NCBI GenBank assembly: GCA_002862125.1
Contig: PHSP01000001.1
Location: 868,001 to 932,000 of the forward strand
DNA from: Methylobacter sp. KS41
GTDB taxonomy: Bacteria > Pseudomonadota > Gammaproteobacteria > Methylococcales > Methylomonadaceae
DNA length: 64,000 nucleotides
Direction of reading: 5' to 3'
Under the pieces are notes generated by a model. It did no database searches. It worked only from the letters and a program-made list of their open reading frames with translations, and had not been told where the DNA came from. This document shows, piece by piece, positions 17,756 through 27,541 of this stretch. Made by a program: the position numbers and the translations under genes. The first letter of the stretch is position 1, and every line of letters starts with the position of its first letter.

Positions 17756-19935
17756 TGCCCACCGCTTTACAAACCCAACCTTACCTTTTCGGCTACCGTA
17801 AATACTGGGCGCAACGCTTCGGCATCGCGCCTGTGTTGCCGATGAGCCGGGCGGAAATGGATGAACTCGGCTGGGATAGTTGCGACGTTATTTTGGTTAC
17901 CGGCGATGCATATATTGACCACCCAAGCTTTGGAATGGCATTGATTGGACGCTTGCTGGAAGCGCAAGGATTCAGGGTCGGCATTATCTCTCAGCCTGAC
18001 TGGAACAGCGCCAATGATTTTAGCAAGCTGGGCCGTCCCAATCTGTTTTTTGGGGTGACTGGCGGCAATATGGATTCAATGGTCAACCGCTATACCTCTG
18101 ACAAAAAAATCCGCTCAAATGATGCCTACACCGCGAACGGCATGGCCGGAAAACGCCCTGATCGCGCCGTCAATGTCTACTCGCACCGTTGCCGCGAAGC
18201 CTTTAATGATGTGCCGGTCATTATCGGCGGCATAGAAGCCAGTTTAAGGCGCATAGCCCATTATGATTACTGGTCGGATAAAGTACGTAAATCGGTATTG
18301 CTGGATTCCAAAGCCGACCTGCTGGTATATGGCAATGCGGAACGGCAGATTGTTGAAATTGCCCATCGTTTGGCTCAAGGTGAAACCATTACCGAGCTGA
18401 AAGGCATACGCGGCACGGCACATTTTGTTAAACAAATCCCCGAAGGCTGGGCGGTTAAAGATTCTACCGATATTGACAAGCCAGGCGCGCTAAGCCCCAG
18501 GCAAAACCCATATCAGGAAGAGCCTGCATGCGACAAAAAACCTGACGGTGGCAATCCCGGTGAAAAAGTGATCTCGCTTCCATGCTCCAGTGTGGGAATG
18601 AACCGGCAGCTGATCAGAGACCAGCGGTCACAAACCGTTATTCGTCTGCCTGCTTATGAATCCGTGAAAGACGATCCGATATTGTACGCCCATGCATCGC
18701 GCGTCATGCACGGGGAAACCAATCCGGGCAACGCACGGCCTTTAATCCAGCAACACGGCTTGCGCCAAGTCTGGATTAATCCGCCGCCCGTTCCGCTGAC
18801 CACCAAAGAAATGGATGGCGTTTTTGACCTGCCGTATTCGCGCCTGCCCCATAAGGAATATGGCAATGCCAATGTACCGGCTTTCGAAATGATTCAACAT
18901 TCCGTCAACATCATGCGCGGCTGTTTTGGCGGCTGCACCTTCTGCTCCATCACGGAACATGAAGGGCGCATCATTCAAAGCCGTTCCGAAGATTCCATTA
19001 TTCGTGAAATCGAAGCCATCCGCGATACCTCGCCCAATTTTACCGGTCATATATCCGATTTGGGCGGCCCCACAGCCAATATGTATCGCCTAGCTTGCAA
19101 GGATGAAAAGATTGAAGCCGCGTGCCGAAAACCCTCCTGCGTTTATCCGGGCATTTGCCCAAATCTGAATACCGACCATACGCCACTGATTAAGCTCTAC
19201 CGGAAAGCCCGCGCCCTACCCGGCATTAAAAAGATTTTTATCGCCTCCGGTCTGCGTTACGATTTGGCCGTTGAATCGCCTGAGTACGTCAAAGAACTGG
19301 TTACTCATCATGTCGGCGGTTACCTTAAAATCGCCCCGGAACATACCGAACAAGGGCCGCTGTCAAAAATGATGAAACCGGGCATGGGGACTTATGACCG
19401 CTTCAAGGAAATGTTTGACAAATACTCTAAAGAAGCGGGTAAAGAACAATACCTGATTCCCTATTTCATCGCGGCCCATCCCGGTACTACCGACAACGAT
19501 ATGCTTAATCTGGCCTTGTGGCTAAAGCGTAACGGTTTTAGAGCTGATCAGGTACAAGCCTTCCTGCCCTCGCCGATGTCCATCGCCACCGCGATGTACC
19601 ACTCCGGCAAAGATACGCTGCATAAAGTCAGTCGCATGGCTGAGGATATGCCTATACCAAAAACCGTCAAACAGCGCCGTTTGCATAAAGCCTTTCTGCG
19701 TTATCACGATCCTTTAAATTGGCCGTTATTGCGAGATGCCTTAAATGCAATGGGGCGCAATGATCTGATAGGCAATGGCAAACGCCATTTGATTCCCTCC
19801 TATCAGCCAAAAGGAACGTTTGAATCATCCGGCAAGATTCATTCGTTCAAAACCAAATATACAGGGTTTGAAAACAGCCGTAGCGGCAAAAGCCTTGGAA
19901 AAAACAAACCTGCAAGAAACAAAAAAAACAAGTAA
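17752..19935 (+). CDS. ygiQ: YgiQ-family radical SAM protein
   Basis: A 727-residue protein of the YgiQ family, close to the E. coli length (about 740). The N-terminal B12-like/Rossmann segment is followed by the radical SAM cluster [16 protein letters not shown] (about residue 385) and the family-specific [14 protein letters not shown] and [10 protein letters not shown] segments, the latter adding cysteines. The C-terminal tail is basic ([11 protein letters not shown]). The reaction is unknown; the family is grouped with methylthiotransferase-like UPF0313 proteins. Starts with tandem ATG codons inside the stop of the upstream spermidine-synthase-like gene. Confidence 0.9.
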   Translation: MMPTALQTQPYLFGYRKYWAQRFGIAPVLPMSRAEMDELGWDSCDVILVTGDAYIDHPSFGMALIGRLLEAQGFRVGIISQPDWNSANDFSKLGRPNLFFGVTGGNMDSMVNRYTSDKKIRSNDAYTANGMAGKRPDRAVNVYSHRCREAFNDVPVIIGGIEASLRRIAHYDYWSDKVRKSVLLDSKADLLVYGNAERQIVEIAHRLAQGETITELKGIRGTAHFVKQIPEGWAVKDSTDIDKPGALSPRQNPYQEEPACDKKPDGGNPGEKVISLPCSSVGMNRQLIRDQRSQTVIRLPAYESVKDDPILYAHASRVMHGETNPGNARPLIQQHGLRQVWINPPPVPLTTKEMDGVFDLPYSRLPHKEYGNANVPAFEMIQHSVNIMRGCFGGCTFCSITEHEGRIIQSRSEDSIIREIEAIRDTSPNFTGHISDLGGPTANMYRLACKDEKIEAACRKPSCVYPGICPNLNTDHTPLIKLYRKARALPGIKKIFIASGLRYDLAVESPEYVKELVTHHVGGYLKIAPEHTEQGPLSKMMKPGMGTYDRFKEMFDKYSKEAGKEQYLIPYFIAAHPGTTDNDMLNLALWLKRNGFRADQVQAFLPSPMSIATAMYHSGKDTLHKVSRMAEDMPIPKTVKQRRLHKAFLRYHDPLNWPLLRDALNAMGRNDLIGNGKRHLIPSYQPKGTFESSGKIHSFKTKYTGFENSRSGKSLGKNKPARNKKNK

Positions 19936-19941
19936 AAGGGC

Positions 19942-19969
19942 TTTGCAAAGAAAAACTATTGTGTATAAT
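19942..19969 (+). promoter_or_regulatory. Promoter of tRNA-Thr
   Basis: Consensus -10 TATAAT at 19964-19969, with TTTGCA 16 bases upstream as a weak -35. The tRNA 5' end is 13 bases downstream of the -10 box. Confidence 0.65.
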
Positions 19970-19981
19970 ACCCGCTTCTTA

Positions 19982-20057
19982 GCTGGTGTAGCTCAGTCGG
20001 TAGAGCAGCTGATTTGTAATCAGCCGGTCAGGAGTTCGAATCCCCTCACTAGCTCCA
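19982..20057 (+). tRNA. tRNA-Thr (TGT), CCA encoded
   Basis: A 76-nt cloverleaf with acceptor GCTGGTG/CACTAGC, D-arm GCTC/GAGC, anticodon stem GCTGA/TCAGC with loop TTTGTAA giving anticodon TGT, and T-loop TTCGAAT. Encoded TCCA 3' end. It is followed eight bases later by a strong intrinsic terminator and preceded by its own promoter. Confidence 0.95.
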
Positions 20058-20065
20058 AATAATTC

Positions 20066-20097
20066 AAGGCCTTAGGTAATTTACCAAGGCCTTTTTT
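20066..20097 (+). terminator. Intrinsic terminator of tRNA-Thr
   Basis: AAGGCCTT-A-GGTAA pairs with TTACC-AAGGCCTT, a 13-bp stem with one bulge, followed by TTTT. Close behind the tRNA CCA end. Confidence 0.85.
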
Positions 20098-20239
20098 ATT
20101 GCTTATGGGACACTGGCGGGGCAACTTAAGATAACTGCTTACAATAAATCGCAAATTTTTAACCTGATTACGTATAAGTTTCAGCAACTTTAAAGGTAAT
20201 CAGAACTCAAAGGGATATAGAATCAAAGGAGATAGAGAA

Positions 20240-21184
20240 ATGAGCAAAAATAAAGCGCAGTTTCAGACAGGCTATAGCTTGATTGAGTTATTTAAAAGCT
20301 ACGGGACCGTAAACCAATGTGCCGAAGCGCTATTTAAATGGCGCTTGCCGACTGGTTTTTGTTGTCCTCAGTGTGGCTCTGGCCGTTATAGTGTCGTAAC
20401 AACAAGAAAACTCTATCAGTGCACGGATTGCCGCCATCAAACCTCATTGGTTAGCGGAACCATTTTTGAGCAAACCAAGCTCCCGTTGACTCTATGGTTC
20501 CTGGCGATCCATTTAATCACGCAAGCCAAAACGGGGTTGTCAGCCTTAGCGCTTAAGCGACAAACCGGTGTCTCGTACAATACCGCCTGGAGTATGAAAC
20601 ACAAAATCATGCAGGTAATGAAAGAACGTGATGACAGCAAGCCTTTAAGCGGAATCATTCAATTGGATGATGTTTATTGGGGTGGCGAGCGTCGCGGCGG
20701 AAAAAGAGGCCGGGGCTCCGTCAACAAAGTTCCTTTTGTTGCAGCTGTGTCGCTGAATGAAGAAGGCCATCCCATTGCGATGAATATGAATGTGGTTAAA
20801 GGCTTTCGGCTGACAGAAATATCACGCTGGGCAAAGCAGCATTTACAACCCAACAGCACGGTTATTTCGGATGGCTTGCCTTGTTTTACGGCCGTAACAG
20901 AGGCCGGGTGTAGCCATATCAGCATTGTCACAGGCGGCGGGCCGCAAAGTGTTACCAAAGAGGAGTTTACCTGGATCAACACACTGATAGGTAATGTGAA
21001 GAATGCCATCACAGGCACTTATCATGCGATAAACCCCAAGCATTTACCTCGTTACCTGGCCGAATTCTGTTACCGCCATAACCGAAGGTTTCAGCTGGAA
21101 GACATGCTACCCCGCTTTGTTTATGTCGCTGTGAATCCCTTCATGAAGATTTATTTCCAGGCTAAAACCATTGGCATGAGCTAA
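20240..21184 (+). mobile_element. IS1595-type transposase, 3' end chimeric
   Basis: A 314-residue ISXO2-like transposase. It has an N-terminal zinc ribbon (CCPQCGSGRYSV ... YQCTDCRHQTS), and a DDE-type core with LDDVYWGGERRGGKRGRG, VISDGLPCF and a final NPKHLPRYLAEFCYRHNRRF. The family is IS1595. GGAG-like AAAGGAGATAG precedes ATG 20240. The last 20 or so codons do not match the usual C-terminus: the opposite strand of 21107-21184 is in frame with the IS66 tnpA relic next door, so the transposase appears to run into it. No right-hand inverted repeat matching the 20107-20125 left sequence was found, so this copy is probably immobile although its core is intact. Confidence 0.85.
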
Positions 21185-21436
21185 TCTGAGCACGCCCGAA
21201 CCGGAAGATGAAGATAAATTTGAAACGAGTGGCGCATCATCGACAACGAGCTTGACCGGGACCAGTTGACTGGGGTGTTTTGTTACCGCGGAATTCGGAC
21301 AGAATTTCTTTTTGTAGTAACTGAAAATATGCGGCTTAATGCCATACTCTTTACAATACGCCGACTGGGTTAAGTCACTGGCTTACCATTTGGCAATATG
21401 GCCTTGCATAGTAGCGTGATTTTGATAGGGACTCAT
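21107..21436 (-). pseudogene. IS66-family TnpA relic with nonsense codon
   Basis: From ATG 21436, with GGAGG five bases upstream, the minus strand reads MSPYQNHATMQGHIAKW, then TAA, then ASDLTQSAYCKEYGIKPHIF (20 residues shown) and SYYKKKFCPNS, followed by LVPVKLVVDDAP. This is the IS66 orf1 (TnpA) pattern HWQASGLSQ-AYC-GLKP-FSYWK-FVPVxL, with the glutamine after Trp changed to a stop. The frame continues through 21184 (LRLAHANGFSLEI) into the antisense of the IS1595 transposase end and stops at 21107. TnpB and TnpC are absent. It is a dead fragment overlapped by, or recombined with, the neighbouring IS. Confidence 0.75.
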
Positions 21437-21549
21437 GAATGCCTCCGGTATTTGTTAGGAAGCTGTAGTTTGCCCGGATATTAAAGGCTTTAGTAGGTGT
21501 GCTTTAATTGACGGTTATGTTTATTAATTAGCGTTAAAAACTCCAACAC

Positions 21550-22590
21550 TCAAGCCCATCCCAGGCTACTAGATAAACTTATTCGAGCCTCCCCCCCTCG
21601 ATGGGTAAAAGTGTAGATTTTTGTCTTCGCATTTTCGAATATCAATTTTTCTATTTCAAATAAAAGAAAATTATCAGGTTGTTCGCATTCCACTAACTTT
21701 ATTAACTCTGGGAAGTCAAAGTATTGCAATACTTCATAATCCGTTTTCAATGGATCGAAGAAAGCTTTATCCCTTTCGTTGGTAAGAATATATATTTTGG
21801 AACCCGAGGGTAAAATTTGAGAAATGGTCGCTTTTATTTTGTCCGGTTGTGTTTCCTGATCCAGGTTGGGATATACATCATTCATACCCAACATATCTCC
21901 GCGTCTTACATGCATTGCAGAATAATTTTGCAGCTTATTACTTACTTGATTATAAGTATCCAGCACTTGATGCGAGGGCATAAAACAAACGGAATAATCC
22001 GGAAGACCTCGAACTCCTGCATGAACACTTTTAATTTCCAGGCCGGTTCTGTTGTGTCTTACAATAATGTCGAATTCTTCATTTTCTTTATCAGTTAGAA
22101 TATGATCGCGTTCTATCCAAAGGATCGACAAGTCACGGAATCCGGCAATTTCCTTTTCCATAACTGCCTGGATAGAGCTATTTGTGCCGAGCAATATGTT
22201 GTTTATCTGAAGATTACCTAAATCAATGTACTTGTCCCAGGTAGCATTAACTTCAATATCGTAATTGTGGATGCTATCGAAATGAGGCGTAAAAACAAGA
22301 GGGGTTCTATTTAAGGAAATAGACTCTCTAACCAGCCACTCTAAAGCCTCTCGCAAGTGGTTGATTCCAGGCCTGGCATCCACTTGAACAGTGAAGTATT
22401 TATTTTTATTAACCAATTCATGAGCATGTTTATCAAACGAAGCTTCGCCAACTCCATTCTGACTGGCAAGTCGAGTTGATATTTTCCGTGAGTTCCGTTT
22501 TTTTATTTTAACTATTTTGTATCCATGTGAATGGATTACTGCTTTGATATTTTTCTGGAGAAAGTCACAAATCCCACTAAGATTTTTCAT
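21550..22590 (-). CDS. O-fucosyltransferase-like glycosyltransferase
   Basis: A 346-residue protein with the hallmark donor-site motif YSAMHVRRGDML (about residue 227), as in GDP-fucose-using transferases (H-x-R-R-x-D), and the C-terminal FTHRGGEARISLSSSLGWA, which resembles the terminal signature S/T-x-FS-x-x-xxxxG of that superfamily. No signal peptide or membrane helix. By family it would transfer a sugar, perhaps fucose, to a glycan or protein; acceptor is unknown and no GDP-fucose synthesis genes are nearby. It is flanked on both sides by IS and gene debris, has low GC and lacks partner genes, so it probably arrived by transfer. ATG 22590 is preceded by only a weak AGG. Confidence 0.65.
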   Translation of the reverse strand: MKNLSGICDFLQKNIKAVIHSHGYKIVKIKKRNSRKISTRLASQNGVGEASFDKHAHELVNKNKYFTVQVDARPGINHLREALEWLVRESISLNRTPLVFTPHFDSIHNYDIEVNATWDKYIDLGNLQINNILLGTNSSIQAVMEKEIAGFRDLSILWIERDHILTDKENEEFDIIVRHNRTGLEIKSVHAGVRGLPDYSVCFMPSHQVLDTYNQVSNKLQNYSAMHVRRGDMLGMNDVYPNLDQETQPDKIKATISQILPSGSKIYILTNERDKAFFDPLKTDYEVLQYFDFPELIKLVECEQPDNFLLFEIEKLIFENAKTKIYTFTHRGGEARISLSSSLGWA

Positions 22591-23155
22591 GGTTTTAGCC
22601 TAATATTTTGCAAGTCATATGCCACCTTATTATAAACGCGCCATGCGCAACCCTGGAAAAGTTCGTTAAGTATAATCTACCTGAAAAGTTTTGCCCTCTG
22701 CCCGTGAGCATGTTCCAGGCGCTGATATTCATATATTGCCCTGCTGTTGCGCAGGCCCTATTTTCTGAGACTCTTCTTATGCCATCCTGTCCGTCTTGAT
22801 GCGCAGCTTGATCCGTAGAGTAAATTAGTTGGCATTTTGTTTTATTTTCAAACATTCCAGCTTGATTACCGGAGAGAACGGCTGAACATGCGGCTGTTCT
22901 TGGTGGTGACTGTATGAGTCGATGGCTTCCGCTATGCCTACATTGGATTTTAGCGTCTTGAGGAGTTCCTATGCTTCCCGCCGTTTCTGGTTGACAGTGG
23001 CCTTGCCAGCCATTGCTCGCCAAATCGCTTCCGTCCGGATTCAACAGGCAGGCGCTATCGCATTACTGTTGTTTCTGATGGTAGTCTGTGAATACGTTTT
23101 TGAGTCATGGCGTCGTAACAACTGTCATTCATTTCCGGTTACGTGTCTTTACCCC
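22591..23155. other. 565-bp stretch of gene debris
   Basis: No intact gene. On the minus strand 22825-23040 reads as one frame with a single internal TAG at 22969-22971: AMAGKATVNQKRREA then stop, then ELLKTLKSNVGIAEAIDSY and on to KIKQNAN at 22825. It looks protein-like but I do not recognise it. A 149-codon minus-strand frame (22595-23044) in another phase has low-complexity composition and is rejected. Confidence 0.35.
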
Positions 23156-23299
23156 TTACTGTTTATCCAGTCCGCCCATGTTATTGAGTTTTTCAATTTC
23201 AGAGGCGATGAAATCTTCTTCATGCACCTCATGGAGCCGACCAAAATCAATAATGGGAAATTCCGGTGAGTCTTTAAGTCTATTGATAAATTTCCACAT
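23156..23299 (-). CDS. 47-residue small ORF overlapping the end of surA
   Basis: Minus-strand frame from ATG 23299, overlapping the last 20 bases of surA in another phase. A GAGG lies three bases before the ATG, rather close. The product MWKFINRLKDSPEFPIIDF continues with an acidic HEVHEEDFIASEIEKLN segment and ends at 23156. It has amphipathic character and no low-complexity sequence. Could be a real coupled small protein of the lptD-surA operon or debris. I recognise no family. Confidence 0.4.
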   Translation of the reverse strand: MWKFINRLKDSPEFPIIDFGRLHEVHEEDFIASEIEKLNNMGGLDKQ

Positions 23300-24584
23300 A
23301 AGCCTCATCCCTGAGGCGGCGCATCCAAAGCTCGGTTTCTTCTTCGATTTTCCGTTTGCGAATAGCATCCCTGACCATATTCTTTTTATGCTCGAAACTA
23401 TCATCCTTGTTTTGCCGGTCAAGAACCTGAATCAAATGCCAGCCAAACTGAGTTTGTACTGGTTCGCTTATTTGATTGATCTCCAATTTTCCCATAGCCT
23501 CTTCAAAAGGCTTGACTAAATCTCCAGGGTTTACCCAATCAAGTGAACCACCCTTCAACGCCGAGCCTTTATCGTCTGAATGAGCGCGCGCAAGAGCGGC
23601 AAAATCATCTCCGGCTTCGATACGCGCTTTTAATGCCAACAATCGTTTTTTTGCTTCTTCATCATCTATCAATTCATTGGTTTTTATTAAAATATGGCGA
23701 ACCTTGGTCTTGGTGATTGTATGATTATCAAGGAGGCCCTTTATTTCCAGCATCTTAATGATATGAAATCCGCTAGGGCTGCGCACAGGATCGGCCACTT
23801 CGCCGGCGTGCATTTTACTGATCTTATCAGCAAAAATAGTTGGTATATCATTGAGGGCGCGCCAGCCAAGATCACCGCCTTTCAGGGCATTATCGTCTTC
23901 TGATTCGCTCATCGCCGTCTGGCTAAAATCCTGCCCCGCCCGTAGTTTTCGAACCAGATCATCAGCCTTGCCTTGGGCCTTTTGTATCTGCGCTGCTGAT
24001 GCGGCTTCTTTGACAGCAATCAGAATATGTCCCAAATGATACTGAATTGCCTCATCGCCAACTTTTCCTTGAGTTTCCAGGTAATGTTCGACTTCTCTGT
24101 CGGTTACTTTAATACGCCCGCCTATTTCTCTGCTGCGCAATTGATTAATAACAATTTCGTTACGCATATTATCTAAAAAGCCCTTATAGGTCATGCCCTG
24201 ACGTTCCAGTTCCGCTCTAAACTCCTGGAGAGTCATATTATTTCTCTGGGCAATGTCCGCTGCCGAATTGTTAAGCATTTCTTCAGTAACGGTGATCCCT
24301 GCTTTTGCCGCCAACTGCCTCTGAAGTTTTTCGATTATCATTTTTTCCAGCACTTGTTTGCGTAAAATATGCTCCGGCGGCATTTTTGCATTACTGGCTT
24401 GTATTCTTTGTGCAATTGTCGATACTTCCTGATCCAGTTCCTGCTCCAGAATAACGTCATCTTCAACAACAGCGGCAATTTTACCAAGAACCTCGGCATG
24501 CGCTGGGAAGCTGCCGGACAGCATGCCGCATATAATTATAATTAAGGAAAAAATGGTCTTTGTAATAGTGATTTGATCAATCAT
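23280..24584 (-). CDS. surA: Periplasmic chaperone / peptidyl-prolyl isomerase SurA
   Basis: Periplasmic folding chaperone for outer-membrane proteins. The 434-residue protein has a signal peptide (LIIIICGMLSGSFPAHAEVL), the N-terminal SurA chaperone core (about residues 30-180), two parvulin domains (YHLGHILIAVKEA region and KVRHILIKTNELI region, each with GGDLGW or GGSLDW turns and SGFHIIKMLE or FGWHLIQVLD ends) and a short C-terminal helix. Its ATG shares one base with the lptD stop (TAATG), so the two are translationally coupled, in agreement with the shared role in outer-membrane assembly, and as in many gammaproteobacteria. Confidence 0.95.
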   Translation of the reverse strand: MIDQITITKTIFSLIIIICGMLSGSFPAHAEVLGKIAAVVEDDVILEQELDQEVSTIAQRIQASNAKMPPEHILRKQVLEKMIIEKLQRQLAAKAGITVTEEMLNNSAADIAQRNNMTLQEFRAELERQGMTYKGFLDNMRNEIVINQLRSREIGGRIKVTDREVEHYLETQGKVGDEAIQYHLGHILIAVKEAASAAQIQKAQGKADDLVRKLRAGQDFSQTAMSESEDDNALKGGDLGWRALNDIPTIFADKISKMHAGEVADPVRSPSGFHIIKMLEIKGLLDNHTITKTKVRHILIKTNELIDDEEAKKRLLALKARIEAGDDFAALARAHSDDKGSALKGGSLDWVNPGDLVKPFEEAMGKLEINQISEPVQTQFGWHLIQVLDRQNKDDSFEHKKNMVRDAIRKRKIEEETELWMRRLRDEAYVEIYQ

Positions 24585-27541
24585 TAATGAGATTTCCGGT
24601 AACCATAAATTTCCTGCTGTAAGAAGTAGTCCATATTGTCTCCAAGAGAGGATAAACCTTTTAGTTCTATCTCGAAAAATACGCCAGTCTGGGAAGTACC
24701 TGTGAGCGTCTGGTTGGTATTATTAACGACGCTTAAGCCGTTGCTGATATTGGCGATATTGTTTACGTAACGCCGTAGAGCAATTCGAAAACGCCAGCAA
24801 CAAGTTTCTTTCTCCACACCCATAAAAGCATCCTGAGTCCTATTATACAATAACGAATACTGCCAGCGCCCCATTGCGGCCCAGTTGTCATAAATCGGGT
24901 ACCGAAAGGACATATCGCTCTGAATAATGTCATTGCTTCTATCCGGTATAAATGGATTTTTTCTATACAAATATCCTATATTGAAAATCTCATTAGCCGG
25001 ATTGCTGTAATGAAGCGCCGCATTGCCTCTTTCAAAATCATGCCGCACCGGGCTCCACTGCAAACCCGTAGCGATCGATAAGTTGCGCGTCAACTCGCTG
25101 GACATTTCAGCAACTATATTGGAAACCTTATTGGTATCTACCACACTGCCCACCACGGGTGTCGAACCGTACTGCAAAGTGACATCCCTGTTACGAAAAT
25201 AAAAAATCTCGCCCACATTCAATTTTAACCGTTCCAAACCCGTTTTATCATCGATCAGTCGAGAGGTTAATGCAGTCGTTATCTGATTGGCGTCTTGTGT
25301 TCTGTCGCTGCCGCTGAATTGGTTCTCCCTGAACATTGTGTAATACCTAAAATCGTACTGCGCGGAATCAAACACGGGAATATTCTGCTGATTTGTATAA
25401 GGCACATATAAATAAAATAACCGGGGCTCCAGCGTATGAAGGTAGGGCGAATTGCCAAAGTTAAGCCCACGTTCAAAATACATGCCGCTATCGGCGGAAA
25501 AAATAGGCAAGGTCCTGGAAATTGAGGTTTGCGCCCCTGGCTGTCCATTATTTAGAGAATAATTGGTCTGTTGCAAGGAAAGTTGAGGCGTAAAATAAGA
25601 GCTGGCTGTTTCCAGAGGGACACTGATTGAAGGCCTGGTATTTACGCGCTGAGCATTTACATGACTGGTTTGTTGAAAATAAACATATTCACTCGGCATG
25701 ACTACGCTTAACGGCATGGACTGGAAAGTATGATTCAAATTAAGGTTAATCTGGGGCAGTCTTCGATAAGGAAGAGCCGAATTGGGCACGGTTGTACTGA
25801 TTGACTGATAATTGTCAACCAGACCGGTAAGTGAAATCCCTTCGCGGGCATAATTTACGTTGCCATAGCTTCTAAGGTAATTGTAATTAGCGAAACTCAA
25901 TGCATTGCCTAGTTCAGCAAAATATGTTTTATCGGAAACATAATTCAAATCAAGCATTGAGCTGATGTTAGGCGTAATTTGTGAGCTGTTCTTAATCGTG
26001 CCCAGATATCGCGACGTACCGAGGACACTATCATGGGGCATGTACTCCAGGCCAACATTGCCCCTTGATTGCTCGAACATATAACGAAATTTGGTTGCCA
26101 GCAAAGGGCCTCTTTTGCTCAATTCCCGGGGTATAAAAGTAGCATCATAATTTGGGGCGATATTCCAATAATAAGGCGCCGCCAAACGAAATCCGCCGTA
26201 CTTCGTATTCCCGAACGATGGCGAAAGAAAACCGGAAACCCTCCTGTTATCAATAGGAAACGATAAATAAGGCGAATAAAATACCGGCGTGCCCTTAAAC
26301 TCCATCCAGGCATTTTTGGTTACGCCTTTACCGGTAATTTTATTCATTTTTAGATCCGAAGCATGAATAACCCAGTCCTGATTGCCGGGACGGCAACTGG
26401 TATAGGCGACATCTTTGTACCGCGAAAAGGTGCTGCTATCCCGGTAAACCGCTTTTGCCGTTCCTCTGAGCGGTATGGCTGGTGTAATAAACTGCGCATC
26501 CCTTAACTTAGCCTGATCAGAAGCCAAATTGAGTGCTACCGTATCACTATGCAACGCCATTGCCTCCTCTCTATAATAGACATTGCCGTGAAGTTCCAGT
26601 TCTTCGGAAACGCTGTCATAATTAGCCGTGTTGGAGGAGGCTTGCTGGTCTGCGCGAGACATTTTGACATTACCTGTATAACTGCCGATTTCATTATCGA
26701 AAACTTCAGCATAATTGGATTTGACATCCATTGGCGCAGTATTTCTTTGATTTGCCCCAGGTCCCTGCACATAACCCTGTTGCGTACCCCTCTCAACATT
26801 ACAGTTTGCCCAAGGGTCATAAGGCAACTGCGATGTTAGCGTGCCAAAGATTTGTTCCTGTTGTTGATTAAACGCCGGTGTTAGAAGGCTCATCGCGGGC
26901 GCTGCGGCGGCCACAACTTTTGTCTTGCTGTTGGGATTAGCGCCAACCAGCTGACAATTCCAGCCTTCATCTTTTGTCTTGGCTTTTGTATTGGCATTGC
27001 AATTCCAGCCCGGACGATTTGCTTCCATGCCGGAAAGTTCATTGTTATCGACATCAGGATTTGGAGCTGCTGATAGCCCTGCTTGAACACTTTTGATTGG
27101 TTCAGCAGCAACAGGCTGATCAGGTAGTTCTGGTAGTTCAGCCTGGACGGATGCAGGCTTTGGAGGTCGAATGCTTTCAGCTGTTTTAACGGCAACAGGC
27201 GGAGTTACTTGAACCGGTTCTTCTGCAATAATCGGTTGAATATGTTCAGCAGTTTCCTTCTTAACGGGCTCAGCCTTAATGGGCTCGGCGGCTTGAATAG
27301 GCTGGCTTTTAGCCGCTTGATTTTTTTCAACGGTTCCGCTTAAATCAGGTTGAGCCGCCTTGACTGGTCGAGTCTTAACTGATGGCGTTGCTTGAATGGT
27401 TTTAGCCGCCTGTTTTTTTTCGCCAACACAAACCCATTCTTTGCTGTCTTTATTCTGCTGGCAATTCCACGATGCTTCATTGGCAAAAATTGCGAATGAA
27501 GTTAATGCGGGTAAAAAAACCAGAAATAAATGGCGAAGCAT
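24584..27541 (-). CDS. lptD: LPS-assembly outer-membrane protein LptD
   Basis: Beta-barrel translocon that inserts lipopolysaccharide into the outer leaflet. The 985-residue protein is longer than the E. coli form (784). After a signal peptide (to about residue 20) comes a roughly 180-residue linker rich in Ala, Pro, Glu and Lys, with tandem WNC motifs (SWNCQQN, GWNCNAN, GWNCQL). The OstA/LptA-like jellyroll follows (VKSNYAEVFDNEIGSYTG to about residue 400), then the barrel. Eight cysteines are visible, including the adjacent pair ETCCWRF near residue 930 that corresponds to the disulfide-forming pair of E. coli LptD. It is followed by surA and preceded by a DsbC-type isomerase gene. Confidence 0.95.
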   Translation of the reverse strand: MLRHLFLVFLPALTSFAIFANEASWNCQQNKDSKEWVCVGEKKQAAKTIQATPSVKTRPVKAAQPDLSGTVEKNQAAKSQPIQAAEPIKAEPVKKETAEHIQPIIAEEPVQVTPPVAVKTAESIRPPKPASVQAELPELPDQPVAAEPIKSVQAGLSAAPNPDVDNNELSGMEANRPGWNCNANTKAKTKDEGWNCQLVGANPNSKTKVVAAAAPAMSLLTPAFNQQQEQIFGTLTSQLPYDPWANCNVERGTQQGYVQGPGANQRNTAPMDVKSNYAEVFDNEIGSYTGNVKMSRADQQASSNTANYDSVSEELELHGNVYYREEAMALHSDTVALNLASDQAKLRDAQFITPAIPLRGTAKAVYRDSSTFSRYKDVAYTSCRPGNQDWVIHASDLKMNKITGKGVTKNAWMEFKGTPVFYSPYLSFPIDNRRVSGFLSPSFGNTKYGGFRLAAPYYWNIAPNYDATFIPRELSKRGPLLATKFRYMFEQSRGNVGLEYMPHDSVLGTSRYLGTIKNSSQITPNISSMLDLNYVSDKTYFAELGNALSFANYNYLRSYGNVNYAREGISLTGLVDNYQSISTTVPNSALPYRRLPQINLNLNHTFQSMPLSVVMPSEYVYFQQTSHVNAQRVNTRPSISVPLETASSYFTPQLSLQQTNYSLNNGQPGAQTSISRTLPIFSADSGMYFERGLNFGNSPYLHTLEPRLFYLYVPYTNQQNIPVFDSAQYDFRYYTMFRENQFSGSDRTQDANQITTALTSRLIDDKTGLERLKLNVGEIFYFRNRDVTLQYGSTPVVGSVVDTNKVSNIVAEMSSELTRNLSIATGLQWSPVRHDFERGNAALHYSNPANEIFNIGYLYRKNPFIPDRSNDIIQSDMSFRYPIYDNWAAMGRWQYSLLYNRTQDAFMGVEKETCCWRFRIALRRYVNNIANISNGLSVVNNTNQTLTGTSQTGVFFEIELKGLSSLGDNMDYFLQQEIYGYRKSH

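Noticed and set aside
22595-23044. 149-codon minus-strand frame
   Set aside because: Rich in Cys, Gly, Arg and Ser with no domain; another phase of the same stretch looks more protein-like.
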